This document shows, in pieces, positions 1 through 7,949 of a stretch of DNA of 31,358 bases. The stretch covers positions 1 through 31,358 of the forward strand of contig CAYFUT010000029.1 of the NCBI GenBank assembly GCA_964346395.1, given 5' to 3'. Source of the stretch: CAYFUT01 sp964346395. Lineage in GTDB: Bacteria; Bacillota; Halanaerobiia; Halobacteroidales; Halobacteroidaceae. Within the stretch, counting starts at the first letter, position 1. Each line of letters begins with the position of its first letter. Below the pieces are notes generated by a model. That model did not search any database. It was not told the origin of the DNA and saw only the letters and a program-made list of their open reading frames with translations. The position numbers were made by a program, and so were the translations under genes.

Positions 1-125
1 GCTACTTAGAAAACCACATAATTTCATATAAAATTTTATAAATTTAAAAATTAAATGCTAGTAAAATATTTGTTTTAAAGTTTTCTGGTTTACCTGTTAA
101 CTAATAAAAAAGGAAGGATTTATTT

Positions 126-752
126 ATGAATAAAATTTATGTAGCTGGAATTGGGCCGGGAACTGAGGATTATTTGCTGCCAGTTACTAAAAGAATAGTT
201 AAGCAGGCGGATATTTTAATCGGTGGGCAGCGGGCGTTAGAATTATTTTCTGGGCTGGATAAAGAAAAATTCCAGATTACGGCTGACCTAGAACAGATAA
301 AAAAATATATCAGCCAGTATTATCAAGAGCAGAAAATAGTAGTTTTAGTTTCCGGGGATCCTGGTTTATATAGCATGTTAAGTTATTTAAAAAGATATTT
401 TGCTGAAGATAAATTGGAGGTCATCCCGGGAGTTAGTGCTTTACAGTTAGGCTTTGCTAAAGGAAAAATGATCTGGCAGGATGCTAAAATAACTAGTCTG
501 CACGGTAGTAATGACCGACAAAAGTTAGTTGAATTAGTAGCCGCCGAGGAAAAAGTAGGATTTTTTACTGATCGTCAGTTTCCGCCGCAGGAGATAGCTA
601 AGTACTTATTAGAGCAGGGAATTATGGGTAAAAAAGGACTGGTAGCTGAAGATCTATCTTATCCGTCGGAGAGAGTTGTCCGCGGCAGCCTGCAGCAATT
701 AAGCCAAGAAGAGTTTGCAGATTTAAATGTGATGGTGATTTATGATGGGTGA
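126..752 (+). CDS. cbiE: CbiE, cobalt-precorrin-7 C5-methyltransferase
   Basis: SAM-dependent methyltransferase that methylates C5 of the corrin ring in the oxygen-independent cobalamin pathway; with CbiT it does the work of the fused CobL. The 208-residue protein has the tetrapyrrole methylase pattern: an N-terminal strand plus glycine turn (IYVAGIGPGTEDYL, residues 4-17), the central VVLVSGDPGLYSML segment near residue 75, and VIPGVSALQLGFAK near 100. The ATG at 126 follows an AAGGAAGGA ribosome site at 110-118. Its end overlaps cbiT, indicating translational coupling. Cytoplasmic. The length is normal for stand-alone CbiE. The 125 bases upstream are AT-rich with no gene and no recognisable B12-box, so the promoter or upstream operon genes probably lie outside the window. 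Confidence 0.93.
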   Translation: MNKIYVAGIGPGTEDYLLPVTKRIVKQADILIGGQRALELFSGLDKEKFQITADLEQIKKYISQYYQEQKIVVLVSGDPGLYSMLSYLKRYFAEDKLEVIPGVSALQLGFAKGKMIWQDAKITSLHGSNDRQKLVELVAAEEKVGFFTDRQFPPQEIAKYLLEQGIMGKKGLVAEDLSYPSERVVRGSLQQLSQEEFADLNVMVIYDG

Positions 753-1332
753 GTGGCAGTATCAAACGCCGGGGATTCCTGATGATAGATTTATCCGTGG
801 GGATATTCCGATGACGAAAGAAGAGGTTAGAACCGTTACAATAGCTAAACTGAGGTTAAAGAAGGATAGTGTTGTGTATGATATTGGGGCGGGAACCGGA
901 TCATTAACGGTGGAAGCAGCCCTGCAGGTTAGTGGTGGTAAAGTTTATGCTGTAGAACGAAAACAGGCAGGAATTGATTTAATTAAGGATAATTTGGCTA
1001 ACTTTGCAGTGGATAATGTGGAGCCAATTTGTGGTCAAGCGCCGACAGTTCTTAATGATTTGCCACCAGTTGATAGAGTAGTAATCGGCGGTAGTGGAGG
1101 CCAATTGAAAGAGATTCTAAAAGTGGTTGATGACAAGTTGACCCCTAAAGGACGGGTAGTAATTACTGCTATTACCTTAGATACTTTAGCTAGTGCTCGA
1201 GAAGAATTAGCTAGATTAGATTATCAACTACAAATCTGTAATGTAGCTGTTACTCGAACTAAGGAAGTAGGTCAGTATCAGATGTTAAAAGGAATGAATC
1301 CAGTTTATATTATCTGCGGGGATAAGAGGTGA
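742..1332 (+). CDS. cbiT: CbiT, cobalt-precorrin-6B C15-methyltransferase (decarboxylating)
   Basis: Methylates C15 and decarboxylates the acetate side chain at C12; partner of CbiE. The protein (196 residues) begins with the CbiT signature GIPDDRFIRGDIPMTKEEVR and has a class I methyltransferase SAM site, VYDIGAGTGSLTVEAAL, around residues 45-61. Two adjacent in-frame ATGs (742 and 745) are possible starts; both overlap the cbiE stop by 8-11 bases and no strong ribosome site separates them, so coupling to cbiE translation is likely. The stop overlaps the first possible start codon of cbiL. Unlike its neighbours it is not of the tetrapyrrole methylase fold, as expected for CbiT. Confidence 0.93.
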   Translation: MMGEWQYQTPGIPDDRFIRGDIPMTKEEVRTVTIAKLRLKKDSVVYDIGAGTGSLTVEAALQVSGGKVYAVERKQAGIDLIKDNLANFAVDNVEPICGQAPTVLNDLPPVDRVVIGGSGGQLKEILKVVDDKLTPKGRVVITAITLDTLASAREELARLDYQLQICNVAVTRTKEVGQYQMLKGMNPVYIICGDKR

Positions 1333-1337
1333 CAAAA

Positions 1338-2042
1338 ATGAGCGGTAAGTTGTATGGTTTAGGAGTTGGCCCGGGGGATCCTGAGTTATTAACTCTCAAA
1401 GCAAAAAGAATTTTAGAGGAAGTTGATCTGGTGTGTGCTCCTCAAGCCAATCCTGATAAAGACAGCTTAGCTTTACAGACAGTAAAGGAAACTGTTGACT
1501 GTAGTAAACGGGTGCAAAGATTACATTTTCCTATGACGAGCAACCCCCAAGAATTAGAAGCAGCCTGGGAGCGGGTGACGACAGAGGTGATTGAATTACT
1601 GACATCAGGTCAGGACGTTGCTTTAATTACTATTGGGGATCCGTTATTTTATAGTACTTATAGTTATATTTTAGAGCGGGTAAAAGCAAGTGAATCAAAA
1701 ATAGAAGTAGAAACAGTGCCGGGGGTTGCTTCCCTTAATGCCGGCAGTAGTCGGCTTAATCTGCCCCTGACCCAGGGAGATGAAAAGTTAGCAGTAATTC
1801 CTACTGTTGATGATTTAGTAGAAGTGAGAGAAGCACTAATTAATTTTGAAAATATAGTACTAATCAAAGTGAGCAAAAACTATGCACAACTGGTTGACTT
1901 ATTAGCGGAGTTAAATTTAAAGGAAGAGGCGGTTTTTATTAGCCGCTGCGGTCAGCCGGAAGAGTTTATTACTTCTGATTTAGATTCTTTAGTGGGAACA
2001 ACCATTGATTATTTATCATTAATTATTGTCAAGAAGAGGTGA
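1338..2042 (+). CDS. cbiL: CbiL, cobalt-factor II/precorrin-2 C20-methyltransferase
   Basis: Adds the C20 methyl group at the entry to the corrin-specific branch. Tetrapyrrole methylase fold: LYGLGVGPGDPELLTLKAK at the N-terminus, ALITIGDPLFYSTYSYI in the middle, and VPGVASLNAGSSRLNLPL. The ATG at 1338 is preferred because AAGAGGTGA (1324-1332) sits five bases before it; a GTG at 1329 would add three residues and overlap the cbiT stop. The protein is 234 residues, normal for the family. It continues the overlapped ring-building operon. Confidence 0.92.
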   Translation: MSGKLYGLGVGPGDPELLTLKAKRILEEVDLVCAPQANPDKDSLALQTVKETVDCSKRVQRLHFPMTSNPQELEAAWERVTTEVIELLTSGQDVALITIGDPLFYSTYSYILERVKASESKIEVETVPGVASLNAGSSRLNLPLTQGDEKLAVIPTVDDLVEVREALINFENIVLIKVSKNYAQLVDLLAELNLKEEAVFISRCGQPEEFITSDLDSLVGTTIDYLSLIIVKKR

Positions 2043-2046
2043 GAAG

Positions 2047-2802
2047 ATGAAAGTTTATTTTATTGGTGCTGGAGCTGGAGATCCAGAACTATTAACAATT
2101 AAAGGGAAAAAGGTGTTAGAAAAAGCAGAGGTAGTTATTTATGCTGGTTCGCTAGTTAATCCTGCTATTTTAGATTATGCTCCTGGGGCAGAAGTTTATA
2201 ATAGTGCGGAGATGACTTTAGAAGAAGTAGTGGCTAAGATGGAAGCAGCTCAAGTTGAGGATAAGACAGTAGCCCGAGTTCATACTGGAGATCCCAGTAT
2301 TTATGGGGCTCTGCAGGAACAGTTAGATTATTTACAGCAAGTGAATATAGATTATGAAATTATTCCCGGGGTTAGTTCTTTCTTAGCTGCGGCGGCAGCG
2401 GTGGAAAGAGAATATACTTTGCCCGATGTATCGCAGACGGTCATTATCACTAGATTAGAGGGTAGAACTGCTGTGCCTGAGAAGGAAAAATTGCATAAGT
2501 TAGCTAGCCACAATGCTTCCCTGGCTATCTTTTTAAGTGTGCACCTGATTGAAGGGGTGGTAGAAGAGCTCAAGGAAGAATATTCAGGCGATACTCCTAT
2601 TGCTGTAGTCCAGAAAGCTTCCTGGCCGGAGGAAAGAACGGTGGAGGGAACGTTAAATAATATAGTGGTGAAAGTTAAGGAAGCTGGAATTGACAAAACA
2701 GCAATGATTCTGGTGGGCGATTTTTTAGATAGTGACTATAGTAAATCCAAGTTATATGATAAAAACTTCAGCCATCAGTTTAGAGAGGCGCAACCAGAAT
2801 GA
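2047..2802 (+). CDS. cbiF: CbiF, cobalt-precorrin-4 C11-methyltransferase
   Basis: Methylates C11, preparing the ring for CbiG-dependent lactone opening. Family hallmarks are VYFIGAGAGDPELLTIKGKK, YAGSLVNPAIL, VARVHTGDPSIYGALQEQL, and the loop VSSFLAAAAAVEREYTLPDV, which is typical of CbiF/CobM. The ATG at 2047 is preceded by AAGAGGTGAG, a repeat of the junction used at cbiT-cbiL; a start at 2026 would reach into cbiL without a ribosome site. The protein is 251 residues. The stop codon shares bases with the cbiG start (ATGA, 2799-2802), so the two are translationally coupled. Confidence 0.93.
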   Translation: MKVYFIGAGAGDPELLTIKGKKVLEKAEVVIYAGSLVNPAILDYAPGAEVYNSAEMTLEEVVAKMEAAQVEDKTVARVHTGDPSIYGALQEQLDYLQQVNIDYEIIPGVSSFLAAAAAVEREYTLPDVSQTVIITRLEGRTAVPEKEKLHKLASHNASLAIFLSVHLIEGVVEELKEEYSGDTPIAVVQKASWPEERTVEGTLNNIVVKVKEAGIDKTAMILVGDFLDSDYSKSKLYDKNFSHQFREAQPE

Positions 2803-3830
2803 AGTTGGCGGTTATTGCTTTAACTAAGACAGGAGCTGAATTAGCTTATAAATTAGAGGAGAAGCTAGAAGCTGTTGATTTATATCTGCCGGCTAAAGTT
2901 AGTTCTAATCGGGAGGTAGATGAGTTTGATTCCTCTTTAAGCCAATTAGTAGCTAGTTTATTTAGTGAGTATGAGGGATTGATTTTTGTTATGGCGTTGG
3001 GGATTGTAGTTAGAATTTTAGCTCCCTATCTGGAAGATAAAAGAAAAGATCCAGCAGTAGTTACTATTGATGAAACTGGTCAGAATGTAATTAGTACTTT
3101 ATCGGGGCATCTAGGAGGAGCTAATCAGTTAACTACCAGAATCGCGGATCTAATTGAGGCTAATCCAGTGGTTACAACTGCTACTGACTGTCAAAATAAG
3201 TTGGCTTTTGATCTGTTGGCCCAACAGTTTAACTGCCAAATTGAACCGTTTGCTAATTTGAAGTTAGCTAATGCCGCCTTAGTTAATGACCGGCAGGTTA
3301 ATATTTTTACTGATTTAGAATTGAATTTAGAGTTACCAGCTAATGTGAATTGTTTTTCTGTACAGCAATTAGGAGAGCAAAACGGTTTTCCCGTTATTAT
3401 TTCTAATCAACAGGTAGCAGTGAACCAAGATTATTTACAATTGATTCCGCAAAATATAGTAGTAGGTATTGGCTGTAGAAGAGGGGTTAGTTCTCGGCAA
3501 GTTAAGGAAGGTGTTCTGTTTGCTGTAGAGAAGTTAAATTTAAAGCAAGCGAGTATAAAATCGATAGCTACAATAGATTTAAAGCAGGATGAAGTTGGAA
3601 TTTTAGAGGCAGCAGATGAATTAGGAGTACCGATTGAAATTGTGAGCCGAGCGGAGATTAAAAATAGCAAGTTAGATCATACCAGTTCTCAGTTTGTTAA
3701 AGAGCAGATAGGAGTCAGCGGTGTCTGCGAGCCGGCAGCAATGTTGAGTAGTAAGGAGGGAGATTTGTTATTAGCCAAGACAAGCAAGAACCAAGTAACA
3801 GTAGCAGTGGTGGAGGACAGCTTTATGTAG
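2799..3830 (+). CDS. cbiG: CbiG, cobalt-precorrin-5A hydrolase
   Basis: Opens the delta-lactone of cobalt-precorrin-5A and releases the C20 fragment as acetaldehyde; diagnostic of the oxygen-independent route. The 343 residues have three parts: an N-terminal domain with VMALGIVVRILAPYLEDK and the SGHLGGANQLT core near residues 100-112, a variable middle, and a C-terminal domain starting VVGIGCRRGVSSRQVKEG that ends in LLLAKTSKNQVTVAVVED as usual for CbiG. The start overlaps cbiF by 4 bases. The 3' end overlaps the open frame of cbiH: the TAG stop (3828-3830) shares its G with the annotated GTG of cbiH, and the cbiH frame stays open 75 bases back into cbiG. Confidence 0.92.
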   Translation: MKLAVIALTKTGAELAYKLEEKLEAVDLYLPAKVSSNREVDEFDSSLSQLVASLFSEYEGLIFVMALGIVVRILAPYLEDKRKDPAVVTIDETGQNVISTLSGHLGGANQLTTRIADLIEANPVVTTATDCQNKLAFDLLAQQFNCQIEPFANLKLANAALVNDRQVNIFTDLELNLELPANVNCFSVQQLGEQNGFPVIISNQQVAVNQDYLQLIPQNIVVGIGCRRGVSSRQVKEGVLFAVEKLNLKQASIKSIATIDLKQDEVGILEAADELGVPIEIVSRAEIKNSKLDHTSSQFVKEQIGVSGVCEPAAMLSSKEGDLLLAKTSKNQVTVAVVEDSFM

Positions 3831-4546
3831 TGGGCATTGGCCCTGGGGATATTGAACAGATGAGTCTGAAGGCTTATCGACTATTACAGAAAGTAGATGC
3901 AATAGCCGGGTATACGACATATATTGAGTTGGTGAAGGAAGTTATAAATGATGAGCAGGAAATTATTAGTACGGGAATGGGAAGTGAACTAGAGCGCAGC
4001 CGCCGGGCGATTAAGTTGGCCCAGCAAGGGCAAGAGGTAGCTTTAGTTAGTAGTGGTGACCCTGGTGTGTATGGAATGGCCGGTTTGGTTTTAGAATTAG
4101 TTTCTAAGCAGGATTTAGATATTTCAGTAGAGGTAGTTCCAGGGATTACGGCAGCTAATGCGGCAGCTTCTTCGTTAGGGGCTCCTTTAATGCATGATTA
4201 TGTGGTGATTAGTTTAAGTGACTTATTAACTTCTTGGAATACAATTGAAGATAGAATAACTAAAGCAGCGCAGGGAGATTTTATTACTGCTCTGTATAAT
4301 CCTAAAAGTAGCCAGCGGGTTGAACAGATTAAGCTAGCTAGAGAAATATTTTTAAATTATAGACAGGCTGCTACGCCGGTAGGAATTGTTTGTAAGGCTA
4401 AACGCGGCAGTGAGCAGGTAGTGACTACTACTTTAGCGGATATGTTAGAGCAGGAAATTGATATGTTAACTACTGTAATCATTGGGAATTCAACTACTTA
4501 TACTGATCAAGATTTAATGATTACTCCCCGGGGTTATCAAGTATGA
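3830..4546 (+). CDS. cbiH: CbiH, cobalt-factor III C17-methyltransferase (start uncertain)
   Basis: Catalyses C17 methylation with ring contraction. The sequence GIGPGDIEQMSLKAYRLLQ, then VALVSSGDPGVYGMAGLVL and VVPGITAANAAASSLGAPL, and the late NPKSSQRVEQI segment are typical of CbiH/CobJ. From GTG 3830 the protein has 238 residues but loses the first beta strand that every family member carries. The same frame reads upstream without a stop to 3755 and encodes GQLYVVGIGPGD, so the true start is probably inside cbiG. No ATG, GTG or TTG exists there; an ATT at 3770, about nine bases after GGAGGG (3755-3760), is one candidate. The end overlaps cbiJ by 4 bases. Confidence 0.9.
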   Translation: MGIGPGDIEQMSLKAYRLLQKVDAIAGYTTYIELVKEVINDEQEIISTGMGSELERSRRAIKLAQQGQEVALVSSGDPGVYGMAGLVLELVSKQDLDISVEVVPGITAANAAASSLGAPLMHDYVVISLSDLLTSWNTIEDRITKAAQGDFITALYNPKSSQRVEQIKLAREIFLNYRQAATPVGIVCKAKRGSEQVVTTTLADMLEQEIDMLTTVIIGNSTTYTDQDLMITPRGYQV

Positions 4547-5295
4547 TTTTGGTATTAGCGGGAACAAAGGACAGCCGAGAGATAATTAAAATATTGAAGG
4601 AAGAAGGTTATTCAGTACTTGCTTCGGTAGTAACCAATTATGGAGCTGAATTATTAACTGATTTGGAGATAGAAGTAATCAAGGGAAAGTTGACTTCCCA
4701 AAAAATAAAAAATTTAGCTGCAACTTATAAACTAGAGACTATTATTGATGCTACGCACCCTTTTGCGAAGCAGATCTCTAAAGCTGCTATGCAAGTTAGT
4801 AATGATGAAGAAATAAATTATATTCGGTTTGAACGAGAGAAAGTAGAAGTTAGTAATCATGATTTGGTAACTAAAGTAGAAGGCTATCAGCAAGCAGCGC
4901 AGAAGGCTAAAGAATTTGATAAGATTTTATTGACTATTGGTAGTAAAAATTTAAATTATTTTACTGCGCAAGTAGAAGACTGGTCGGCTAGATTAATAGC
5001 CCGAGTATTACCTAAGGCCAAGTTTATTAAGCAAGCAGAAGAGTTAGGATTTAATCCTAAAAATTTAATTGGTATGCAGGGGCCGTTTAGTAAAAAAATA
5101 AATAAGATATTATTAAAAGAGTATAACATTGATGTCTTAGTGACTAAAGCTAGCGGAAAAACAGGAGGGCTAGATACTAAATTAGAGGCGGCTTGGGAAT
5201 TAGGGGTAGCAGTGATTTTAATTACTAGGCCGCAATTGGCTTATAAAAATATAGTTCACAACTGGCGAGAGTTAAAGGAAGAACTTGCTAGTTAA
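4543..5295 (+). CDS. cbiJ: CbiJ, cobalt-precorrin-6A reductase
   Basis: NADH-dependent reduction of cobalt-precorrin-6A. The 250-residue protein starts MILVLAGTKDSREIIKILKE, has the conserved IIDATHPFAKQISKAA segment near residue 67, IRFERE shortly after, and ILLTIGSKNLNYF near 129; these are the CbiJ/CobK hallmarks. The ATG overlaps the cbiH stop by 4 bases. This is the last gene of the overlapped ring-building block. A 10-bp hairpin follows at 5331-5360 and a small gene faces it from the other strand, so this transcription unit probably ends here. Confidence 0.92.
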   Translation: MILVLAGTKDSREIIKILKEEGYSVLASVVTNYGAELLTDLEIEVIKGKLTSQKIKNLAATYKLETIIDATHPFAKQISKAAMQVSNDEEINYIRFEREKVEVSNHDLVTKVEGYQQAAQKAKEFDKILLTIGSKNLNYFTAQVEDWSARLIARVLPKAKFIKQAEELGFNPKNLIGMQGPFSKKINKILLKEYNIDVLVTKASGKTGGLDTKLEAAWELGVAVILITRPQLAYKNIVHNWRELKEELAS

Positions 5296-5330
5296 ATACT
5301 GGTGATTAATTAGTGGCGAAAAACAGGGGC

Positions 5331-5360
5331 TCTGGGAGAAAAGGATCTTCTTCTCCCAGA
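5331..5360. terminator. Hairpin between convergent genes, candidate bidirectional terminator
   Basis: Perfect 10-bp stem TCTGGGAGAA / TTCTCCCAGA with a 10-base loop, placed between cbiJ (+) and a small minus-strand ORF. No long T-run follows on the + strand (TTATAGG). On the minus strand the stem is followed by GCCCCTGTTTTT, which has a late T-run. The position fits termination of both converging units. Confidence 0.5.
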
Positions 5361-5372
5361 TTATAGGATGGA

Positions 5373-5516
5373 CTATTGATTTTGCTTATTAAAAGCAAGC
5401 AAGATAACTTCTTCATCAGTTTGTGTTTCTTTATTTATTTTGTCTTCTGTTTCTTTTATTTTATTTATTTGTTCTTCGGGTAAATCGGTAAATTGATAGT
5501 TGTTAATAGAGATAAT
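5373..5516 (-). CDS. Small acidic/basic-rich hypothetical protein, non-ATG start
   Basis: Minus-strand frame of about 47 codons with no ATG/GTG/TTG start, encoding a charged, probably helical peptide (...YQFTDLPEEQINKIKETEDK...EEVILLAFNKQNQ). It is preceded by one of the strongest ribosome sites in the window, AAAGGAGGTGAG, read on the minus strand at about 5517-5528. The first codons after it are ATT (5516), ATC and ATT (5507), so initiation would need a rare ATT/ATC codon. Peptide composition, the strong ribosome site and the absence of stops argue for a real gene; length and start argue for caution. I do not recognise the family. It converges on cbiJ. Confidence 0.45.
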   Translation of the reverse strand: MISINNYQFTDLPEEQINKIKETEDKINKETQTDEEVILLAFNKQNQ

Positions 5517-5639
5517 CTCACCTCCTTTAATTGTAAATGTTATAGACTGAGGGGAGAAGTGATAGGTGAATATTTTAAATAGCTCTGTTTTAGTATACCC
5601 GAAATAAATAGTTTTATAATTTTATTGTGGAGGGGTAAA

Positions 5640-6349
5640 ATGAGCAGATTGATGTTAGTCCTCGGAGGAGCAAGGAGTGGGAAAAGCAGTTTTGCTGAAC
5701 AGATTGTTACTAGTTTAGGCGGGGCAGATGTAACTTATGTAGCTACGGCTCAGGTTAAAGACCAGGAAATGGAACGAAGGGTAGCTGAGCACCGCAGTTC
5801 ACGCCCTGAAGCTTGGGCTACTATTGAGGAGCCGAAAAATGTGAGTCAGGCTTTAGCAGACCTCCCGAAAGATTCGGTGGTATTGCTGGACTGCCTGACG
5901 GTATTAGTGTCCAATTTATTATTACAGGAGGAAGAACTAACCGCAGATGATTATGATTTTGCGGCGGCAGATAGAGAACAGGAAATCAGGGAAGAAATCC
6001 AGAGAATAATCGCGCGTGCTGAGGAGAATAATTTAAGTTTAGTAGTTGTCTCTAATGAAGTGGGGAAAGGCTTGGTACCGCCTTATAAAGCAGGTAGGGT
6101 GTACCGCGATATTGTAGGTCGGGCTAATAAATTAGTGGCCGAAAAAGCCGATGAGGTGTATATCACTTATGCTGGGCTGCCAGTGGAAATTAAGGAATTA
6201 GGAAAAAAGACGAAAGCTAAGTTTAAANNNNNNNNNNNNNNNNNNNNNNNNNNNNNNNNNNNNNNNNNNNNNNNNNNNNNNNNNNNNNNNNNNNNNNNNN
6301 NNNNNNNNNNNNNNNNNNNNNNNNNNNTAAGTTTAAAATTCAAACATAA
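5640..6349 (+). CDS. cobU: CobU, adenosylcobinamide kinase/guanylyltransferase (interrupted by N gap)
   Basis: Phosphorylates adenosylcobinamide and transfers GMP to give Ado-GDP-cobinamide. The N-terminal P-loop is GGARSGKS (residues 9-16), followed by VVLLDCLTVLVSNLL and VVVSNEVGKGLVPPYKAGRV with YRDIVGRANK, the CobU guanylylation region. The ATG at 5640 follows GGAGGGG (5629-5634). The gene runs into 100 Ns at 6228 after KAKFK. If the duplicated 10 bases flanking the gap are collapsed, the frame continues ATT CAA ACA TAA and stops at 6347-6349, giving about 199 residues, right for CobU. Reading through the Ns produces an artificial fusion with the next gene. It starts a new unit after a 344-base intergenic region. 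Confidence 0.9.
6228..6327. other. Assembly gap of 100 N, probable contig overlap
   Basis: Exactly 100 Ns. The ten bases immediately before (6218-6227) and immediately after (6328-6337) are identical, TAAGTTTAAA. This is the signature of two contigs that overlap by a short sequence and were scaffolded with a fixed-size spacer. Collapsing the copies gives cobU a normal C-terminus. Confidence 0.85.
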
Positions 6350-6413
6350 AAAGGCTTATAGGCTACTCAGCCTCAAACTTAATCTCAATCTCAAGTTGTT
6401 AGGTGGGGAAAAG

Positions 6414-7940
6414 ATGGCGAAAGGAATTATGCTGCAGGGAACGGCGTCTAATGTAGGAAAAAGTGTGCTAACTACTGCCTTATGTAGAATTTTTGCCCAG
6501 GAGGGATACCAAGTAGCTCCGTTTAAGTCCTGGAATATGGCTTTAAATTCATACGTTACTAGCAGCGGAGGCGAAATTGGTCGAGCGCAGGCAGTTCAGG
6601 CTGATGCTGCCGGGGTGGAGGCTGCAGTCAACATGCAGCCGATGTTGGTGAAGCCGAAAGGGAACGGGGCAACACAGGTAATAGTTAACGGTAAGCCGCT
6701 TGGTGATTTTAATGCGGACAGGAAGACTGATGAATATATTGATTGGGCTCTAGATGTGATAGATGACTCGCTAACAGAGTTGGCCCAACAATTTGAAATG
6801 GTTGTCCTGGAAGGAGCCGGCAGCCCGGCGGAGATAAATATGCGGGAGCAAGATCTGGCTAATATGAAGGTAGCCCGGTTACATGATACTCCGGTGCTGC
6901 TGGTAGCAGATATTGACCGCGGCGGGGCTTTAGCGTCAGTAGTAGGAACCTTGAAACTGCTGCCCCCGGAAGAAAAGAAACTGGTCAAAGGGATTATTTT
7001 AAATAAGTTCCGCGGGGATTATCAATTGTTAAAACCGGGAATTGAGCTTTTAGAGGACAAGACAGGAATCCCAGTAGTGGGTGTGGTACCTTACCTAAAA
7101 GGGTTTAAAATTCCTGATGAAGATTCAGTTTCCTTAGCTGATTTTAAAGCGGAAGCAGCAGAGGTAAAAATAGGAGTTGTTAAACTCTCTCATATTTCTA
7201 ACTTTACTGATTTTGAGGCGTTAAAGTTAGAACCGAAAGTAGAGGTTAAATATTTATCCTCTGAGGATGAGTTGGAGGATTGTGATGCCTTAATTATTCC
7301 GGGCACTAAAAATACAACTGCTGATTTAAGATATTTAAAAGAAACTGGATTAGCTAAGCAAATAATTAAGTTAGCAACAGCAGGAGTTCAAATTGTAGGC
7401 ATCTGCGGCGGCTATCAGATGCTAGGGACTAAATTATTTGATCCTCAGTTAACGGAGGGCCAACAGACGGAAATAACTGGTTTAGCCTTGTTGGACTTAG
7501 AGACTACTTTTAGTGAGGAGAAGGTAACCTATCAGGTGCAGGCTGAAGTTAAAGCTAAGCAGGGATTTTTCTCTCAGGTAACGGTATCAGAAGTTACTGG
7601 TTATGAGATACATATGGGCCAAACTAATCTAGGTAGTAAAGCAAGTTCAGCCTTTAAGATAACTACTCGCTCTGATAACCAGGTAGCAGTTGCTGATGGA
7701 GCCTGTAACAGTGAGGGAACTGTCTGGGGGACATATTTACACGGTATCTTTGCTAATGACCAGTTTAGGCGGGACTGGATTAATCATCTGCGGCAGCAGA
7801 AGGGGTTAGAACCATTAACTGTTGATTATACTAGCAGTAGAGAGCAGTTAGCAGCTAGTTATGATCAGTTGGCCCGGGTGGTGGAAAATAATTTGGATCT
7901 GGAATTAATTTATGATTTATTAAAAAGATTTAGAAGTTGA
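6414..7940 (+). CDS. cbiP: CbiP/CobQ paralog 1, cobyric acid synthase-like amidotransferase
   Basis: Glutamine-dependent amidation of the b, d, e and g carboxylates of adenosylcobyrinic acid a,c-diamide is the family reaction. The 508-residue protein has the ATP-binding domain with LQGTASNVGKSV (residues 7-18) and VLEGAGSPAEIN, and a C-terminal type 1 glutaminase domain with Cys331 in VGICGGYQMLG and His443 in GTYLHGIF. The ATG at 6414 follows AGGTGGGG. Compared with the second copy at 9079-10587 and with known CbiP, two normally constant positions differ: FKSWNMALNS has Trp40 where Gln is usual, and MQPMLVKP has Gln75 where Asn is usual. All catalytic residues I can recognise are kept, so it is probably active, perhaps with altered substrate preference. 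Confidence 0.9.
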   Translation: MAKGIMLQGTASNVGKSVLTTALCRIFAQEGYQVAPFKSWNMALNSYVTSSGGEIGRAQAVQADAAGVEAAVNMQPMLVKPKGNGATQVIVNGKPLGDFNADRKTDEYIDWALDVIDDSLTELAQQFEMVVLEGAGSPAEINMREQDLANMKVARLHDTPVLLVADIDRGGALASVVGTLKLLPPEEKKLVKGIILNKFRGDYQLLKPGIELLEDKTGIPVVGVVPYLKGFKIPDEDSVSLADFKAEAAEVKIGVVKLSHISNFTDFEALKLEPKVEVKYLSSEDELEDCDALIIPGTKNTTADLRYLKETGLAKQIIKLATAGVQIVGICGGYQMLGTKLFDPQLTEGQQTEITGLALLDLETTFSEEKVTYQVQAEVKAKQGFFSQVTVSEVTGYEIHMGQTNLGSKASSAFKITTRSDNQVAVADGACNSEGTVWGTYLHGIFANDQFRRDWINHLRQQKGLEPLTVDYTSSREQLAASYDQLARVVENNLDLELIYDLLKRFRS

Positions 7941-7949
7941 AGGGGAGGA

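Noticed and set aside
1..125. Cobalamin riboswitch upstream of cbiE
   Set aside because: No B12-box-like motif and only 125 AT-rich bases are available; nothing folds convincingly.
5592..5620. TATAAT at 5615-5620 as the cobU promoter
   Set aside because: It is 20 bases before the ATG, so transcription would start inside the ribosome site, and no -35 is suitably spaced.
6596..6988. 130-codon minus-strand frame inside cbiP1, and similar antisense frames inside cbiL, cbiF, cbiG, cbiB and the DUF3267 gene
   Set aside because: Serine/proline/threonine-rich shadow translations of conserved genes with no ribosome sites.
5625..7940. A 771-residue CobU-CbiP fusion protein
   Set aside because: It exists only by translating through 100 Ns; collapsing the duplicated flanks gives a stop for cobU, and cbiP1 has its own ATG and ribosome site.
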